A stretch of 64,000 bases of DNA from Ignavibacteriales bacterium (GCA_016714125.1 JADJNX010000001.1:688863-752862); one strand, 5' to 3'. Positions 40,022-50,711 are shown, counted from the stretch's first letter. The notes: generated by a model not told the origin, from the letters alone. Translations and numbers: made by a program.

Positions 40022-40568
40022 ATGATGAAAAAAGATAAAAAACTCCCATGGATTCTTGCAGGATATAAAATGTTTTGGCAACAAGGTGTAAATGAAATTA
40101 AAATTGAGGCACTGGCTCGCGAAGTTAAGAAGAACAAATCATCATTTTATCATCTTTTTGCTGATCTTAATATCTTCATTGAACACCTGTTAGATTATCA
40201 CCTGTCGAGAGCAGAAATTATTTCAAAAAAGAAGTCAATCACCGGTCCTGTTAATGTATTGTTGAGTTTAAAGAAGATCTGCTATTTAGCCGTCAACTCA
40301 GAACGGATAACCAATCTTTAGAAAATGTTATGAAACATCAAACAAGATTGTAGGTGATGGCGTTTTGGTAATTTGGGCGGAATTTATTGGATTGGGAGAA
40401 AACAAATCTTTGGCAAATTCAGCGTTGGAGTTTGGTCTTGATAACTTCTATTTACAAATTACTGAAGAAACGTTGACCCATGACTGGTTGCTTAACTATT
40501 TTATCGAATTTCAATCTTTCGTCAGAAAGCTCAAAGAATCTGAGAAAAATTCCATTTTTGCACGGTAA
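40022..40568 (+). CDS. TetR/AcrR-type transcriptional regulator (frameshifted)
   Basis: The N-terminal part has the TetR DNA-binding layout: ILAGYKMFWQQGVNEIKIEA, ALAREVKKNKSSFYHLFADL, where the second half is the recognition helix region (SSFYHLF). The rest is a helical ligand/dimer domain. Near 40265 and again near 40330 the frame changes; the other frames give EFKEDLLFSRQLRTDNQSLE and YETSNKIVGDGVLVIWAEFI, which join smoothly to the last part. Rebuilt length is about 180 residues. It probably controls the small membrane-protein gene that follows 75 bases later. The ligand is unknown. Confidence 0.72.
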
Positions 40569-40643
40569 CGTCTAAAGTTAAGTTTTATTTATTCTGAACT
40601 TTACAACTTCAATTTTAAATTTATTTAGTTATGGAGTCAGAAA

Positions 40644-40977
40644 ATGGTAAAATTCAGGATATTACTCTTGGCATTTATTGTTGGTTTTCGATTTATACAG
40701 GAGTAGTAGTGGTTAATCATGGATTTAATCTCTTCCCTGTTTTCTTTGGTGATGTTTTTGCAGTTACATGGAGGGGTCAATTCAACTTCGACTTTTTATG
40801 TTTTTTGATTCTTTCCGGATTATGGGTCTCCTGGCGTCATAATTTCTCTTCCCGGGGTCTATTATTAGGTTTCTGTGCTTTCATCTTGGGAATAATGTTT
40901 TTAGCCCCTATCTCTTGTTTGCCTCCAGAGTGCGAAGGGGAAACAACAGACTATTTCTCGGTAAAACAGGTAGCTAA
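40644..40977 (+). CDS. small four-helix membrane protein of unknown function (frameshifted)
   Basis: An ATG at 40644 opens MVKFRILLLAFIVGF; after a frame change near 40695 the sequence continues SIYTGVVVVNHGFNLFPVFF, then GQFNFDFLCFLILSGLWVSW and GLLLGFCAFILGIMFLAP. A second change in CCCC (near 40908) leads to YLLFASRVRRGNNRLFLG and a stop at 40977. The rebuilt protein is about 111 residues with three or four membrane helices and a basic tail. I have seen similar short proteins next to TetR regulators in Bacteroidota, but know no function. An upstream in-frame ATG at 40631 is less convincing. Confidence 0.55.
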
Positions 40978-41032
40978 AGTGAAATTTATCAGATCCGACT
41001 TTAGCTCCTCATAATTTCTACCTCTTCCCCCC

Positions 41033-41067
41033 AAAAAAAGGCTGCTGAAAATCAATTCAGCAGCCTT
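41033..41067 (-). terminator. intrinsic terminator of the ccm operon
   Basis: A perfect 12-base stem (41038-41049 with 41056-41067; left arm AAGGCTGCTGAA) closes a 6-base loop. Read on the minus strand the stem is followed by seven T, the classic form. It lies 20 bases after the ccmF stop and also faces the plus-strand membrane-protein gene. Confidence 0.85.
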
Positions 41068-41086
41068 GAAAATAAGAACAATCTGT

Positions 41087-43499
41087 TTAGGCTTGCGATT
41101 CCTTTAATCTTCTTGCAGTAGAAATCACAAATCCAAATACTGCAACAAGCACACCCGCCCAAACCAGATTAATCATCGGTTTGATTGAAGCGTGAATTGT
41201 CAATACTTCTTTTGGAGCCGATTTGGATGTATTACCTTCTTTGTCAGCTACAATAACCGTGGCAACTTTGTCACCGGGGTTCACAGTTTTTAATGTCAGG
41301 GTAACACCAAAATCATCAAGTATCACGGGATCAGCCTGCATTTTGCCACCAATTCTGGAATAGAGAAGGTCTTTTTCAACCGACTTACCATCCTTGGTTA
41401 TTATAGCTCTCACACCCATGCTAAAATCTGCATCAGTGTTCATCGCTGCCATATCAGGTTTGATGAACTCTTTGTATTTGATCTGAACACCTGATGCGGT
41501 AATCTCTTTTCCTTCGAAATGGTCATCGCATTACCATCAGGATTTTGCATTCCGTCATCAAAACCGACAGGAGCAACATAAAAATCAGAGAGTAAACCGT
41601 AACTCATGTCGGGTTCTCTCATCAGCGAATTGTTGAAGTCGGCTACATACATAATCGGTTTTACGATTGTGCTGCCCGATCCCATTTTGACATCAAGTTT
41701 ACAATGATATTTTGTGTGTCCATTTTCCTGGAACGGTTCGAGTCCCACAAATGTGACATCATATCCGAGAACTTTTGCTGTTTTCCCTTTTTCAAGGTCA
41801 ATTTCCTGTTCGGAACTGAAAGCAGATGAACCAATAACTCCAAGAATAAACAGCGCCATTCCGATATGAGCGACATAGGCACCAAGTTTGTTTTGACCAC
41901 CTCTCATGATTTTGATCATCACTTCGCCGTTAACAACAAGTGCAAAGACAGAAGCAACCAAAAGCAGAATCATCATAACCTTGTCAACTCCACCGATGAA
42001 GATGGCGGCTGCACTTATCACTGCGGTGATTGCGCCGGTTCGAAGCAGATCAGATTTCATTTTGCTTGAATCGGTTGTTTTCCATTTTAAGATGATGCTC
42101 AAACCATTAATCGCCATCAAAATAATTCCGAGTGGCACATGCATTGTATTGTAGAAATCAACTTCCACTTTTATACCAAATATCGGTGCTGAAGTACCTG
42201 CAAAAACTATGATTGCCGACATTCCAAGTGTAAATGACGCCATAAAAGTGCAAGTTCCCTCGAAAGGGTTGATTCGTCTCCGGCTTTGGATATCTTCAAC
42301 AACGATTTAAGTCTGTAGAGGACCATTCCAAATCCAAGACCTGTAAATGTAACAACAAAAATAACAAGGAAAATATAAACTGTTCTTCCGGGTTCAGCAA
42401 ACGAGTGTACCGATGAATCACCGAGAATACCACTTCTGGTAAGGAAGGTACTATAAACCACCAAAACATAAGTGAAGACCGAAAGAATGATATTTGTGAT
42501 CAGATACCTTCCCTTGTCAGGGTCTTTTTTCTGTGTCCTGATTTGAACAAGCATAGTGTGAATCGCAGCCACACTCACTATCCAGGGAACCAAACTTGAA
42601 TTCTCAACGGGATCCCAGGCCCAATATCCACCCCATCCCAAAACACCATAAGCCCAATACCCGCCAAGCATGATTCCCAATCCGAGGATTCCGGCACATC
42701 CGAGTACCCAGGGAAGTGACTGACGAACCCAGTCCTGATAATCATTTTTAATTAATGCTGAAATTGCAAAAGCAAACGGCACTGTGGCAGCAGAAAATCC
42801 TGCAAAAAGAATTGGAGGGTGAATCTGCATCCAGAAGTTCTGAAGCAACGGGTTTAGACCCTTGCCTAAAACCAGAATATCAGATAACTGATACTGTGTT
42901 GCAGCAAGGTTCCCCATAAATTCACGATCAATCTTCAGATGTGTAGGATTGCCCCCCTTCATTTCCAAAAGAAAATTAGGAATAAAAGCAAGTGACTGAA
43001 GAAGTTGTTGATTAAAATATTTTACCTCAATAAATGGACTCTCACCCTGCCAAATATAAGCAAAAGGGTTTTTCATCATTGGTGAAACCATGATGAGAAG
43101 GAAAGTTGTTGCGAGGGTGTAAACCATCATTACTCTCGGCTCAAGGTCTCCTCTTTTTTCAGTGTATGACTGAAGACCTATTCCAATGAGAGTGGTCATA
43201 AGTACCCAAAGCATGAAACTGCCTTCCTGTCCGGCCCAAAATGTTGATAACAGCAATCCCAGCGGTAAATCGCTGTTGCTGTAATTAAACACATAGTTGT
43301 ATTGATACTGATGTGTAAGAATGATATATAATAGCAATGTGGAGGCAACAATTACCATCATTGCCATTGCGTGGTAGCCCAAACGGGCAAATTTCAAATA
43401 TTTTTGTGCCTGCTCATCTCTGCGGTAACCAAAATAGAACATGGTCATCGAGAAAAGAGAAAATACAAGGGCTAAAGTTAATACTATACTTCCTGCCAT
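41087..43499 (-). CDS. ccmF: cytochrome c haem lyase subunit CcmF (two frameshifts)
   Basis: CcmF joins haem from holo-CcmE to apocytochrome c at the periplasmic side of the inner membrane. The first part (43499-42240) shows many helices and the WWD motif WGGYWAWDPVENSSLVPW, the haem-handling signature, plus FWAGQEGSFMLW and MQIHPPILFAG with conserved histidine. A frame change near 42225 and another near 41450-41520 join it to further helices, a long periplasmic segment (about 41880-41200) and a last helix before the stop at 41087. Rebuilt length is about 800 residues. It is the last gene of ccmC-ccmD-ccmE-ccmF and is followed by a strong terminator. Confidence 0.92.
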
Positions 43500-43539
43500 T
43501 TGGATCTCCTTTTTAGAGGGTTCTTCTAAGTTCTTTTAA

Positions 43540-43974
43540 TTACGACGATTTCTTTTTTACGCCGTCAGGATGAGTAGCACCCTCAGGGGCACTTTCCTGA
43601 TATTTTGAAGGACATTTTGTGAGAATGTCTTTAGCTTTAAAAACATCACCTTCGTATTTACCGGTAACTACAACACTGGTAGCCGATTCAAAATTGTTTG
43701 GGATCGGTCCGTTGTATAAAACCTTCATCTGGTTCCCATTCTTGTCTTCCATATAGAATGTAAAAACCTTGTCTTTATATTCATATTTTTTATCTTTTAC
43801 CCACGAACCAGTAGCCCGGATCATTTTCCCCGACTCTTTTACTTTCGCAAGGCTCTCTTCATAACCGATACTGCTTTGGGTAAAGAAATATCCCATGAAT
43901 GCAAGAAAAACCACAATTATAGCACCGCCGATTACAAATCGACCGTTTTTTTGCATGAATGTTTGTTCAGACAT
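43540..43974 (-). CDS. ccmE: cytochrome c maturation haem chaperone CcmE, Cys-type
   Basis: CcmE carries haem covalently in the periplasm between CcmC and CcmF. The 144-residue protein has an N-terminal membrane anchor (VIGGAIIVVFLAFMGYFF) and an OB-fold beta-barrel (about residues 45-115). In the usual HxxxY haem site the histidine is replaced: the sequence is LTKCPSKYQE, so Cys121 is the haem ligand and Tyr125 is kept. This CxxxY form is known from archaea and some Deltaproteobacteria and Gram-positives. It lies between ccmD (2 bases upstream) and ccmF. The frame is intact. Confidence 0.93.
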   Translation of the reverse strand: MSEQTFMQKNGRFVIGGAIIVVFLAFMGYFFTQSSIGYEESLAKVKESGKMIRATGSWVKDKKYEYKDKVFTFYMEDKNGNQMKVLYNGPIPNNFESATSVVVTGKYEGDVFKAKDILTKCPSKYQESAPEGATHPDGVKKKSS

Positions 43975-43976
43975 AC

Positions 43977-44111
43977 TTATTTCTCCTCAACTTCTTTCTT
44001 CAATTCTCTTAATCTTTTGTCCAATGTGAACAAGTAGGTAAATATACCTGACCATGTAAGCATCACTATTATTAGTACAATATATATAGCATTTTTTTCT
44101 AAAAATTCCAT
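43977..44111 (-). CDS. ccmD: small membrane protein CcmD-like
   Basis: A 44-residue frame has a single membrane helix (AIYIVLIIVMLTWSGIFTY) followed by a charged tail (LDKRLRELKKEVEEK). Position between ccmC and ccmE, size, topology and the LRELKK-type basic coiled tail all match CcmD, which helps release holo-CcmE from CcmC. Its ATG lies 13 bases after the ccmC stop and its own stop 2 bases before the ccmE ATG. Sequence similarity alone is too short to be decisive. Confidence 0.85.
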   Translation of the reverse strand: MEFLEKNAIYIVLIIVMLTWSGIFTYLFTLDKRLRELKKEVEEK

Positions 44112-44124
44112 CGACTCACAATCC

Positions 44125-44847
44125 TCAATAAAGTTTTTGTTTTTTAATCTTGTCGAGCAAGATCATCGATTTTGAACCCACTCCCCACATCCACGCATAA
44201 AGCATACTGAAGGCGGTTAGTGAAATGTAAAACACCATCTGCATATTCTGATTCATCTTAAAATTTACAACAGGACCTGCGTTATCATCATCTGCACTTC
44301 CCGGATGAAGTCCTGCCATAATTCTCGGCATAATGAATATAAAAAATGGAACAGTTACAAATACAATCATATTATAAACAGCGGAAAGAGTTGCTCTTTT
44401 CTCTTCATTGTCAATCGCCGAACGAAGAGCAAAAAGTGCTCCGTATATCAGCAACAGTGCGAAGATTGAAGTCTCTCTTGGATCCCAGTGCCAGAACGAA
44501 CCCCAGGCAAATTTTGCCCAGACCGAACCGGTAACTGTGGCGAGAATCACAAAAACCATCCCGATCTGAATCGAGGTCCAGGCTTTCATATCATCTTCAA
44601 GATTCTTCTTCCGTAAATACTTTACACTATAAATAGTTGCCATTAGGAAAGCAACCACAGAAAGCCATGAACTGGGCACATGAAAGAAAATAATTTTAGC
44701 ATTTTCTCCAAGCCCCATTATCAAAGGAAATTCATACCAGGCTGAGGGTTTTGCCACTATCGGAAAGGTTATCCCTGCAACAATCACATAAGCCATCAAC
44801 AAAAACAACACAATCTGGTACCAGCGGGAATGTACAATGTTCTTCAT
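44125..44847 (-). CDS. ccmC: haem exporter/handling protein CcmC
   Basis: CcmC loads haem onto CcmE at the outer face of the inner membrane. The 240-residue protein has six predicted helices, the WWD motif WGSFWHWDPRETS (about residue 115), and the two flanking histidines in IIFFHVPSSW and GLHPGSADDD. It is the first gene of the visible ccm operon. ccmA, ccmB, ccmG and ccmH are not in the window. A short AT-rich leader with a possible promoter at 44880-44910 precedes it. The frame is intact. Confidence 0.94.
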   Translation of the reverse strand: MKNIVHSRWYQIVLFLLMAYVIVAGITFPIVAKPSAWYEFPLIMGLGENAKIIFFHVPSSWLSVVAFLMATIYSVKYLRKKNLEDDMKAWTSIQIGMVFVILATVTGSVWAKFAWGSFWHWDPRETSIFALLLIYGALFALRSAIDNEEKRATLSAVYNMIVFVTVPFFIFIMPRIMAGLHPGSADDDNAGPVVNFKMNQNMQMVFYISLTAFSMLYAWMWGVGSKSMILLDKIKKQKLY

Positions 44848-44879
44848 TTTTTCTCAAGAAAATAAAATAAACCAGTTTG

Positions 44880-44910
44880 GAAAGGTAACTTTTAATTTAC
44901 TATTGGTCAA
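44880..44910 (-). promoter_or_regulatory. possible Bacteroidota-type promoter of the ccm operon
   Basis: On the reverse strand TTG (44908-44910), a 20-base spacer and TACCTTTC (44880-44887) resemble TTG-N20-TAnnTTTG, with C in place of the final G. It lies 33 bases upstream of the ccmC start, the same distance as the prs promoter from its gene. Confidence 0.45.
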
Positions 44911-44961
44911 GTTAAATTTTAGCGGTGTAAACTACTTTACAGTGGAAAGGAAAATACTGTT

Positions 44962-45177
44962 TTAGGTATTAAGTATTAGGTATTAGGTATTATTTAAGTA
45001 TCAGGTAAATCTGTCACAGGCGTAAGATTGAGGAGTGATAATCTGTCACCTGTCCGCCGACGAGGAATGAAATAAATTTTTCAAAATCCCCATCCGTGCA
45101 ATCTGTGATAATCTGTGCTTTCCGTGTAACTATCCCTCTCTGCGAAAATCCGCCTAATCTGCGTGTATCCGCGGCCT
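44962..45177. repeat. intergenic repeat region with TATTAGG units and ATCTGTG-type elements
   Basis: The left part (44962-45007) carries near-copies of TATTAGG (two exact in tandem). The right part (about 45080-45177) carries GCAATCTGTGATAATCTGTG and later AATCTGCGTGTATCCGCGG, units of the widespread 'atctgtg/atccgcg' intergenic kind. The whole 330-base gap between ccmC and the lipoprotein gene contains no gene. Confidence 0.5.
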
Positions 45178-45179
45178 AA

Positions 45180-46413
45180 TCAAAACCCTTTCCCGCCAAT
45201 GTACCTGTTAAGCCCACCGGCGCCTACCCATTTGGTGCCGTCGCGGTCGATGGCGATTGAGAGGGCGACATTGTCCTTAATTCCTGAATTCGCAGTGTTA
45301 TATTTTATCCATTTTCCGGCTGTGAAGTGGAAAATCCCTGCATCTGCAGTTGAAACCCACACATTACCCGTTGTTGAAACTGCTACACCGGTGATAATAG
45401 TACCGGTAAAAGCAGAATTAATTGCACTAAAATGAGTGAAAAACTTCCGGTTAAATGACGAAACTCCGGAGACTCCACCAGAAGGAAGGTAACCCACCCA
45501 GATATCATTTTTTTGATCGATTACGATCTTGTTGACAAATTCGTTTGGAATATTTGAAGTAACGGAGTTGTGAATAATCCATCCATCCGTTGAAGGAGTG
45601 TAAACTGCAAGTCCGCCACCATGTGTACCGATTAAAACAGACCCGTTTTGATCAGTTTTTACGCTGTTAACACGATTAACAGGGAGTCCACTGTTTCCCG
45701 TGTTATAAACCTTAAATGTTACTCCATCAAATTTGACAACTCCGGATGAATAAGTTGACAGCCATACATTCCCGAGCAGATCGATATCCAACGAGGTTAT
45801 GTAGTTGTCGGGAAGATTACTGTTGTTTCTGTTGTAAACTGTCCAAATGCCATTCTCAAACCTGCCAAATCCCTCTGTTGTTGCAACCCATATACGGTTG
45901 TTTTTTCTCTATGTAAACATCGAGGATATAGTTGTCAGGAATTCCGGAATTTGATCTATCGTATGCAGTCCAGGTCTGTCCGTCAAATTTGACGAGTCCC
46001 TTTCCGTTTGTGCCAAGCCATTTATTGTCAAAAGCATCAAGAACTATATCATTGATTACATTTAGTGGAAGGGGTGAGTTTGATGAGTTCCAGTTAAACC
46101 ACCAATCTGAAGGATTTTCCTTCATCTCAAGCGCCATTGTATCCTGCTGGTTACGAGCAACCAGTGTATAAAGAGTGGTATCAATATATTTATCGAGCTT
46201 CAAATCGATCTTATAAAATCCCGGTTCAAGATTTTCAATAACTGTGGGAGTTATTTTTCCGGTGCTCTTATTGTTAAAAAATACAACTGCCCCCGGAGGG
46301 TTGGAGACAACAGTAATACTGCTGAACTTCAGTCCGGGAAGTACAGGGGGCTCTTCTTCACATCCTGTGAAAAAGAAAAGTGCAACTATTAACAAGAGCA
46401 GGAGTTTAGGCAT
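45180..46413 (-). CDS. PEGA-domain lipoprotein with two-component-regulator-type propeller (one frameshift)
   Basis: A lipobox (FFTGC) follows a short hydrophobic signal. Residues about 30-90 form a PEGA domain (SNPPGAVVFFNNKSTGK to YKIDLKLDKY), often found in surface proteins. From about residue 100, short repeats of the form NKWLGTNGKGLVKFDG, NVWLSTYSSGVVKFDG and DIWVGYLPSGG mark a Reg_prop-type beta-propeller. The frame breaks at T6 (45901-45906); removing one base restores EKNNRIWVATTEGFGRFENG. Rebuilt length is about 411 residues. It is probably an outer-membrane or periplasmic lipoprotein; its ligand is unknown. Confidence 0.82.
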
Positions 46414-46473
46414 ATTTCAGGTATAAAATTATTACTATTTGTTGTACTTAAAGATAATACTTTTTTAGAAGAT

Positions 46474-47625
46474 TTACACACCGGTTAATGTCTTCCGAAA
46501 GATCACAATATCAAAGTAGTGAGACGAAGCAACTATATGTTCCAGCAACTGGGCTTGAAAATCTTCATACTTTGCAAATGTTGTTTCTGTAGTGAAGGCG
46601 TATATCTCCAAAGGGAAACCCGATTCAATGGGTTGAAGCAGCCTTGCAGATATATTCAGATCAGATCTGATTCTCTCCTGTCTGTTCAAAAACCATCGAA
46701 TATAGTGCCTGAACAACATTAAATTTGTTACATCCACTTCATTCGAATTTTTATATTCATCACTTTCTAGAAATTCTTCGAGAAATTCTTTTAATACAGG
46801 CCTGGCTTTTAAGTGATCCATTAAAACATCATCCACACTCTTAATCGAAGAGGAATCGATGACCACCGACTTTTTGATTCTGCGGGATTTTAGTTCCTGA
46901 ATTCTTCTCGAGTTTTTATATCCCACCTCCATTAACTTGTAGGTTGGGATAATTGAGATGGTGTTATCACCATTCTGAACTTTTATTGTGTGAAGTGAAA
47001 TGTCAGTTACAGTTCCGTCGGCAGAAAAAGCAGGAACCTCAATCCAGTCACCCTTCTCAACAAGATCGTATGAATTTATTTGAATATTTACAATAAATGA
47101 AAGAATTGTATCTCTAAATACCAACATAAGGACGGCTGTAAGTGCACTCAGTCCGGTTATAATCGACCATGGACTCTGATCGGTAAATATCCCGGCTATC
47201 ACAACAAGTGCCCAGAATCCAAGAACAATCTTGATAATCTGAAGATATCCTTTAAGCGATTTCCTGTTTAAACCCTCATGCCTCTCATACAACTCGATAA
47301 ATGCATCGATTGCTGAGAATACGATCAAAATCGATAGAAGTGTGTACCAGACATATAAAAATATCTTCACATCCGGAGCGTTTTCACCCGTCAGCCAGAC
47401 ATATTTATTGATAATAATTGTGGGAACCAGGAGAATGACCCGCCTGACGAACCTTTTATTAAACAAAATATCATCAAACTTTGTAATAGTTCGTTTAACC
47501 AATTTTACAACTACTTTTAGGGCAACAGCCTGGAGAATCCAATAGAGAACTACCGATCCTGCCACGACTCCAAGGAAGATAAACAAATTTTTGTCGGTGG
47601 AAGTAAATTCAAACAACTCTTTCAA
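46474..47625 (-). CDS. MscS-family mechanosensitive channel
   Basis: The protein relieves turgor by opening under membrane tension. I choose the TTG at 47625 as start because an AGGAG (47631-47635) lies 5 bases upstream; a longer frame from 47793 would overlap the divergent aminotransferase. About 383 residues follow: four or five helices, a pore helix region (SIITGLSALTAVLMLVFRDT), then the cytoplasmic beta domain (VEKGDWIEVPAFSADGTVTD and NGDNTISIIPTYKL). The long C-terminal cytoplasmic part resembles the YbdG type. The frame is intact. Confidence 0.88.
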   Translation of the reverse strand: MKELFEFTSTDKNLFIFLGVVAGSVVLYWILQAVALKVVVKLVKRTITKFDDILFNKRFVRRVILLVPTIIINKYVWLTGENAPDVKIFLYVWYTLLSILIVFSAIDAFIELYERHEGLNRKSLKGYLQIIKIVLGFWALVVIAGIFTDQSPWSIITGLSALTAVLMLVFRDTILSFIVNIQINSYDLVEKGDWIEVPAFSADGTVTDISLHTIKVQNGDNTISIIPTYKLMEVGYKNSRRIQELKSRRIKKSVVIDSSSIKSVDDVLMDHLKARPVLKEFLEEFLESDEYKNSNEVDVTNLMLFRHYIRWFLNRQERIRSDLNISARLLQPIESGFPLEIYAFTTETTFAKYEDFQAQLLEHIVASSHYFDIVIFRKTLTGV

Positions 47626-47690
47626 GTCATCTCCTTTTTGTATTTTTGTGGTTTGGTTACAAATTAAATAAAACAGGAATTGTAAAGATA

Positions 47691-48825
47691 ATGAAGTCCC
47701 TCTTTTTCTGCGAGATGATGTAATTTTTCTAAACCACGGCTCTTTTGGTGCTTGCCCGTGCCTGTGATGAAGGAATATCAAAAACACCAACACGAACTTG
47801 AGATGCAGCCTGTGGAATTTATTGGAAGGCGAAGTGGTGAGCTGCTTTCTTCTGCCCGTGCACAGTTGGCAAGTTATCTCGGGTGTTTAAGGGACGATCT
47901 TGTCTTCATCCCCAATACCACGACAGGTGTAAATGCAATTGCCCGTTCAATTCGTTTGAAACATGGTGATCAGGTGTTGATCAGCGATCAGGAATATGGC
48001 GCACTTGAAAGAATGTGGAGGATAATCTGCGAAGAAACGGGAGCAGAACTTGTAATTGCTAAAATCCCTTACCCGATTGAAAATAGTGACCAAATTAAAA
48101 ATGCTCTGCTGAATGCCGTAACACCAAAAACAAAGCCGTCTTTTTTTAGTCACATCACTTCTGCTTCTGCCATTACATTCCCTGCTAAAGAGATTATTGA
48201 CGAACTCCGTGGAAAAAACATTTATACTATCATAGATGCCGCCCACGCTCCCGGACAGATACCCGTAAACATTACTGAACTTGATCCCGATTTTTATACC
48301 GGAAATTGTCATAAATGGATGATGGCTCCCAAAGGTTCCGCATTTTTGTATGTCAAAAATGAATTGCAATATCTGATGAAACCACCTGTGATAAGCTGGG
48401 GATTAACAAATGATGTTGAGGGCCCATCCCATTTAATTAACGAATTTGAATATCAGGGGACACACGATATTTCCAACTACCTTACGGTTCCTGCTGCAAT
48501 TCAGTTTATGGAAGATTACCATTGGACAGGGATATCAGAAAAATGCCACCATCTCGCCCTTGAAACAAAAATTTTGATGGAAGAGGTGAAAGGGATGGAA
48601 GTGATTTGTGCCACCGACCCCTCTCTATTTAAACAGATGGCTGCAATAAAACTTCCCGTTTCCGCCCCGGCCGATCTGAAAGAACAACTTTATGAGAAGT
48701 TTAAGATCGAAATTCCGGTGTTCCCCCACAACGGTGCCCGGCATATAAGAGTTTCCGTTCAAGGCTATAATACCAAAAACGATTTGGACATATTAATCGA
48801 GGCATTACACTATTTTCTTGATTAG
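47691..48825 (+). CDS. class V aminotransferase, isopenicillin N epimerase-like (frameshifts near start)
   Basis: This PLP enzyme belongs to the cysteine desulfurase/isopenicillin N epimerase fold group. The frame from 47752 gives MQPVEFIGRRSGE, FIPNTTTGVNAIARS and the PLP lysine in TGNCHKWMMAPKGSAFLYV. The true start lies upstream: an ATG at 47691 opens MKSL, then two small indels (T run near 47703; C3 at 47755-47757) lead through DDVIFLNHGSFGACP, the family's standard beginning. Rebuilt length is about 378 residues. It faces away from the MscS gene. The substrate is unknown. Confidence 0.84.
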
Positions 48826-48846
48826 GAAACCTTATCCCCCTTTATT

Positions 48847-50705
48847 TTGTCTAATGTATTAGAGTTTTTGAGAACCACAGGTACTTTTTTGAGAATATTC
48901 CTTTTCTTCCTTTTATTTCTAACTTCGCTTTTTGCCCAACCGGGTGATGTGGGTAATAAACTTATGCTCGCCGGGCAGTTTGAGCAGTTAAACCAGTTCG
49001 AAAAAGCAAAAACCATCTATCTCGATCTCCACAGAAGCAACCCCTTGGACTATATGTTCCTCGAGTCACTTGTGCGTGTCTGCAACAGACTTAAACAATA
49101 TGAAGAGTCTATTATATATCTCGACGATTGGAACGGGAGAATGCCCGGTGATATAAACGGTGTGAATCTTCTCGGAAAAACATATTTCCTGCAAGGGAAA
49201 GAGAAGGAAGCACTTACCCTCTGGAATAACTTCCTAAAACAGTTTAACTACGAAATTAATTATACCAAAATTCTCGCATATTCAGCGATCGAAGTAAAGG
49301 GATTTGAAACCGCCATCACCCTGCTTGAAAAAGGGAAAGATGTTTCGGGACAACCGATCTATTTCCTCCTCGATCTCGGTTATCTCTATGGTTACATGAT
49401 GCAATATGATAAAGCTGCCGAGGCTTATGTTGAACTTCTGGAGCTTGAACCCGGACAGGCGGGACAAATTGAAGGCAGGATAAGAACAACATCCAACAAC
49501 CCTGATGCTGCAAAAGAATATATCAAAGCTTTTGAAAAGATTGAAGACCCAAATGAGGCTACTCTCCGTGTGATGCTTGCTCTCTACATCGATCAAAGAA
49601 TGTTCCCAAAATCGATCGAAACTGCTCTGAAACTTGAAGACCTTGGGAAAGACAACGGCGTTTCCCTCTATCGGGTTGGTGAAGAATCATTTTATGCGGG
49701 AGACTATCCTTCTGCTGTCACCGCTTATTCCACCCTGTTGGACAAATACCCAACAAGACCCGATAAACCGATTATAAATCTTAATCTTGTGAAATCTCTT
49801 GAAGAAATTCTCAACCTGAAATACCGGGAGCTAAACCCGGAATGGAAGCCTTACGATCTCGGCACACTTCCCACAAAAGAGGAGTTTGATAAGGTAATCT
49901 CCAAATATTTGGAAATAATCTCCTCATTTAAAAATTCAGAGACTGCAAGTGAGGCAATTTACAGGACAGGGCAGCTTTATTATAGGTTAAACGATCTTGA
50001 AGAGGCTGAATCCCACTTCAACGACCTTGTGGAAAACCGTCCCAACTCCCAGTTTGCGGCAAATGCCTGGCTTGGGAAAGGACTTATTGCCCTGAAAAAA
50101 GAGAATATCGATGTTGCTATCCATGCTTTCACATCCGCAATTACAGCGTTTAGCACCGACCCCGATGTAAAAAATCGTGCCCGGTTTAATCTTATGATGT
50201 CATGGTTTTTCAAAAATGATATCGACAAAACTCTTGAACTCCTTACTGAAATTGTGGGAGTTCCAACTGATAATCTTGCAAACGATGCTCTGGAACTTGC
50301 TCCACTTTTAAATAAAAAGATGACCGACTCCCTTTCACAGCTCAAACTTGCTGTCGCTGAAAGGGCTATTATTCAGGGTGAACTGATGGAAGCATTTAAT
50401 CTCTTTTCAGAATTAAAAATTCACCATCCCCAATTTTAGCGGCTCTTGCCCGTTTTCGATCTGCCGAACTCGCAGCTTCACTTAACAATTATGATGTTGC
50501 AATTTCGATTATCGAGACCTCATCAGGCGATCAATTCAATATATATGCCGATAAATCGTTATTTTTACTGGGACAAATTTATCAATTTGGAAAAAAGGAT
50601 ATTCAAAAGGCTATTTCATCTTACGAACAGATCTTGATCCAATTCCCCAAATCCATCTTAAACGATAAAGCCCGTGAGACAATATTGTCATTAAAAAACA
50701 ACTGA
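48847..50705 (+). CDS. secreted/periplasmic TPR-repeat protein (one frameshift near the end)
   Basis: A hydrophobic start (IFLFFLLFLTSLFAQ) acts as signal peptide, followed by many tetratricopeptide repeats, e.g. GQFEQLNQFEKAKTIYLDL and AGDYPSAVTAYSTLLDKYPT, and NDLEEAESHFNDLVENRP. Near 50430 the frame changes; the next one continues PILAALARFRSAELAASLNN and ends in another repeat before a stop at 50705. Rebuilt length is about 617 residues. The start codon is uncertain (TTG at 48847 or a later TTG just before the signal). It lies 6 bases before clpX. It is probably a protein-interaction scaffold of the cell envelope. Confidence 0.8.
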
Positions 50706-50711
50706 GAAAGT

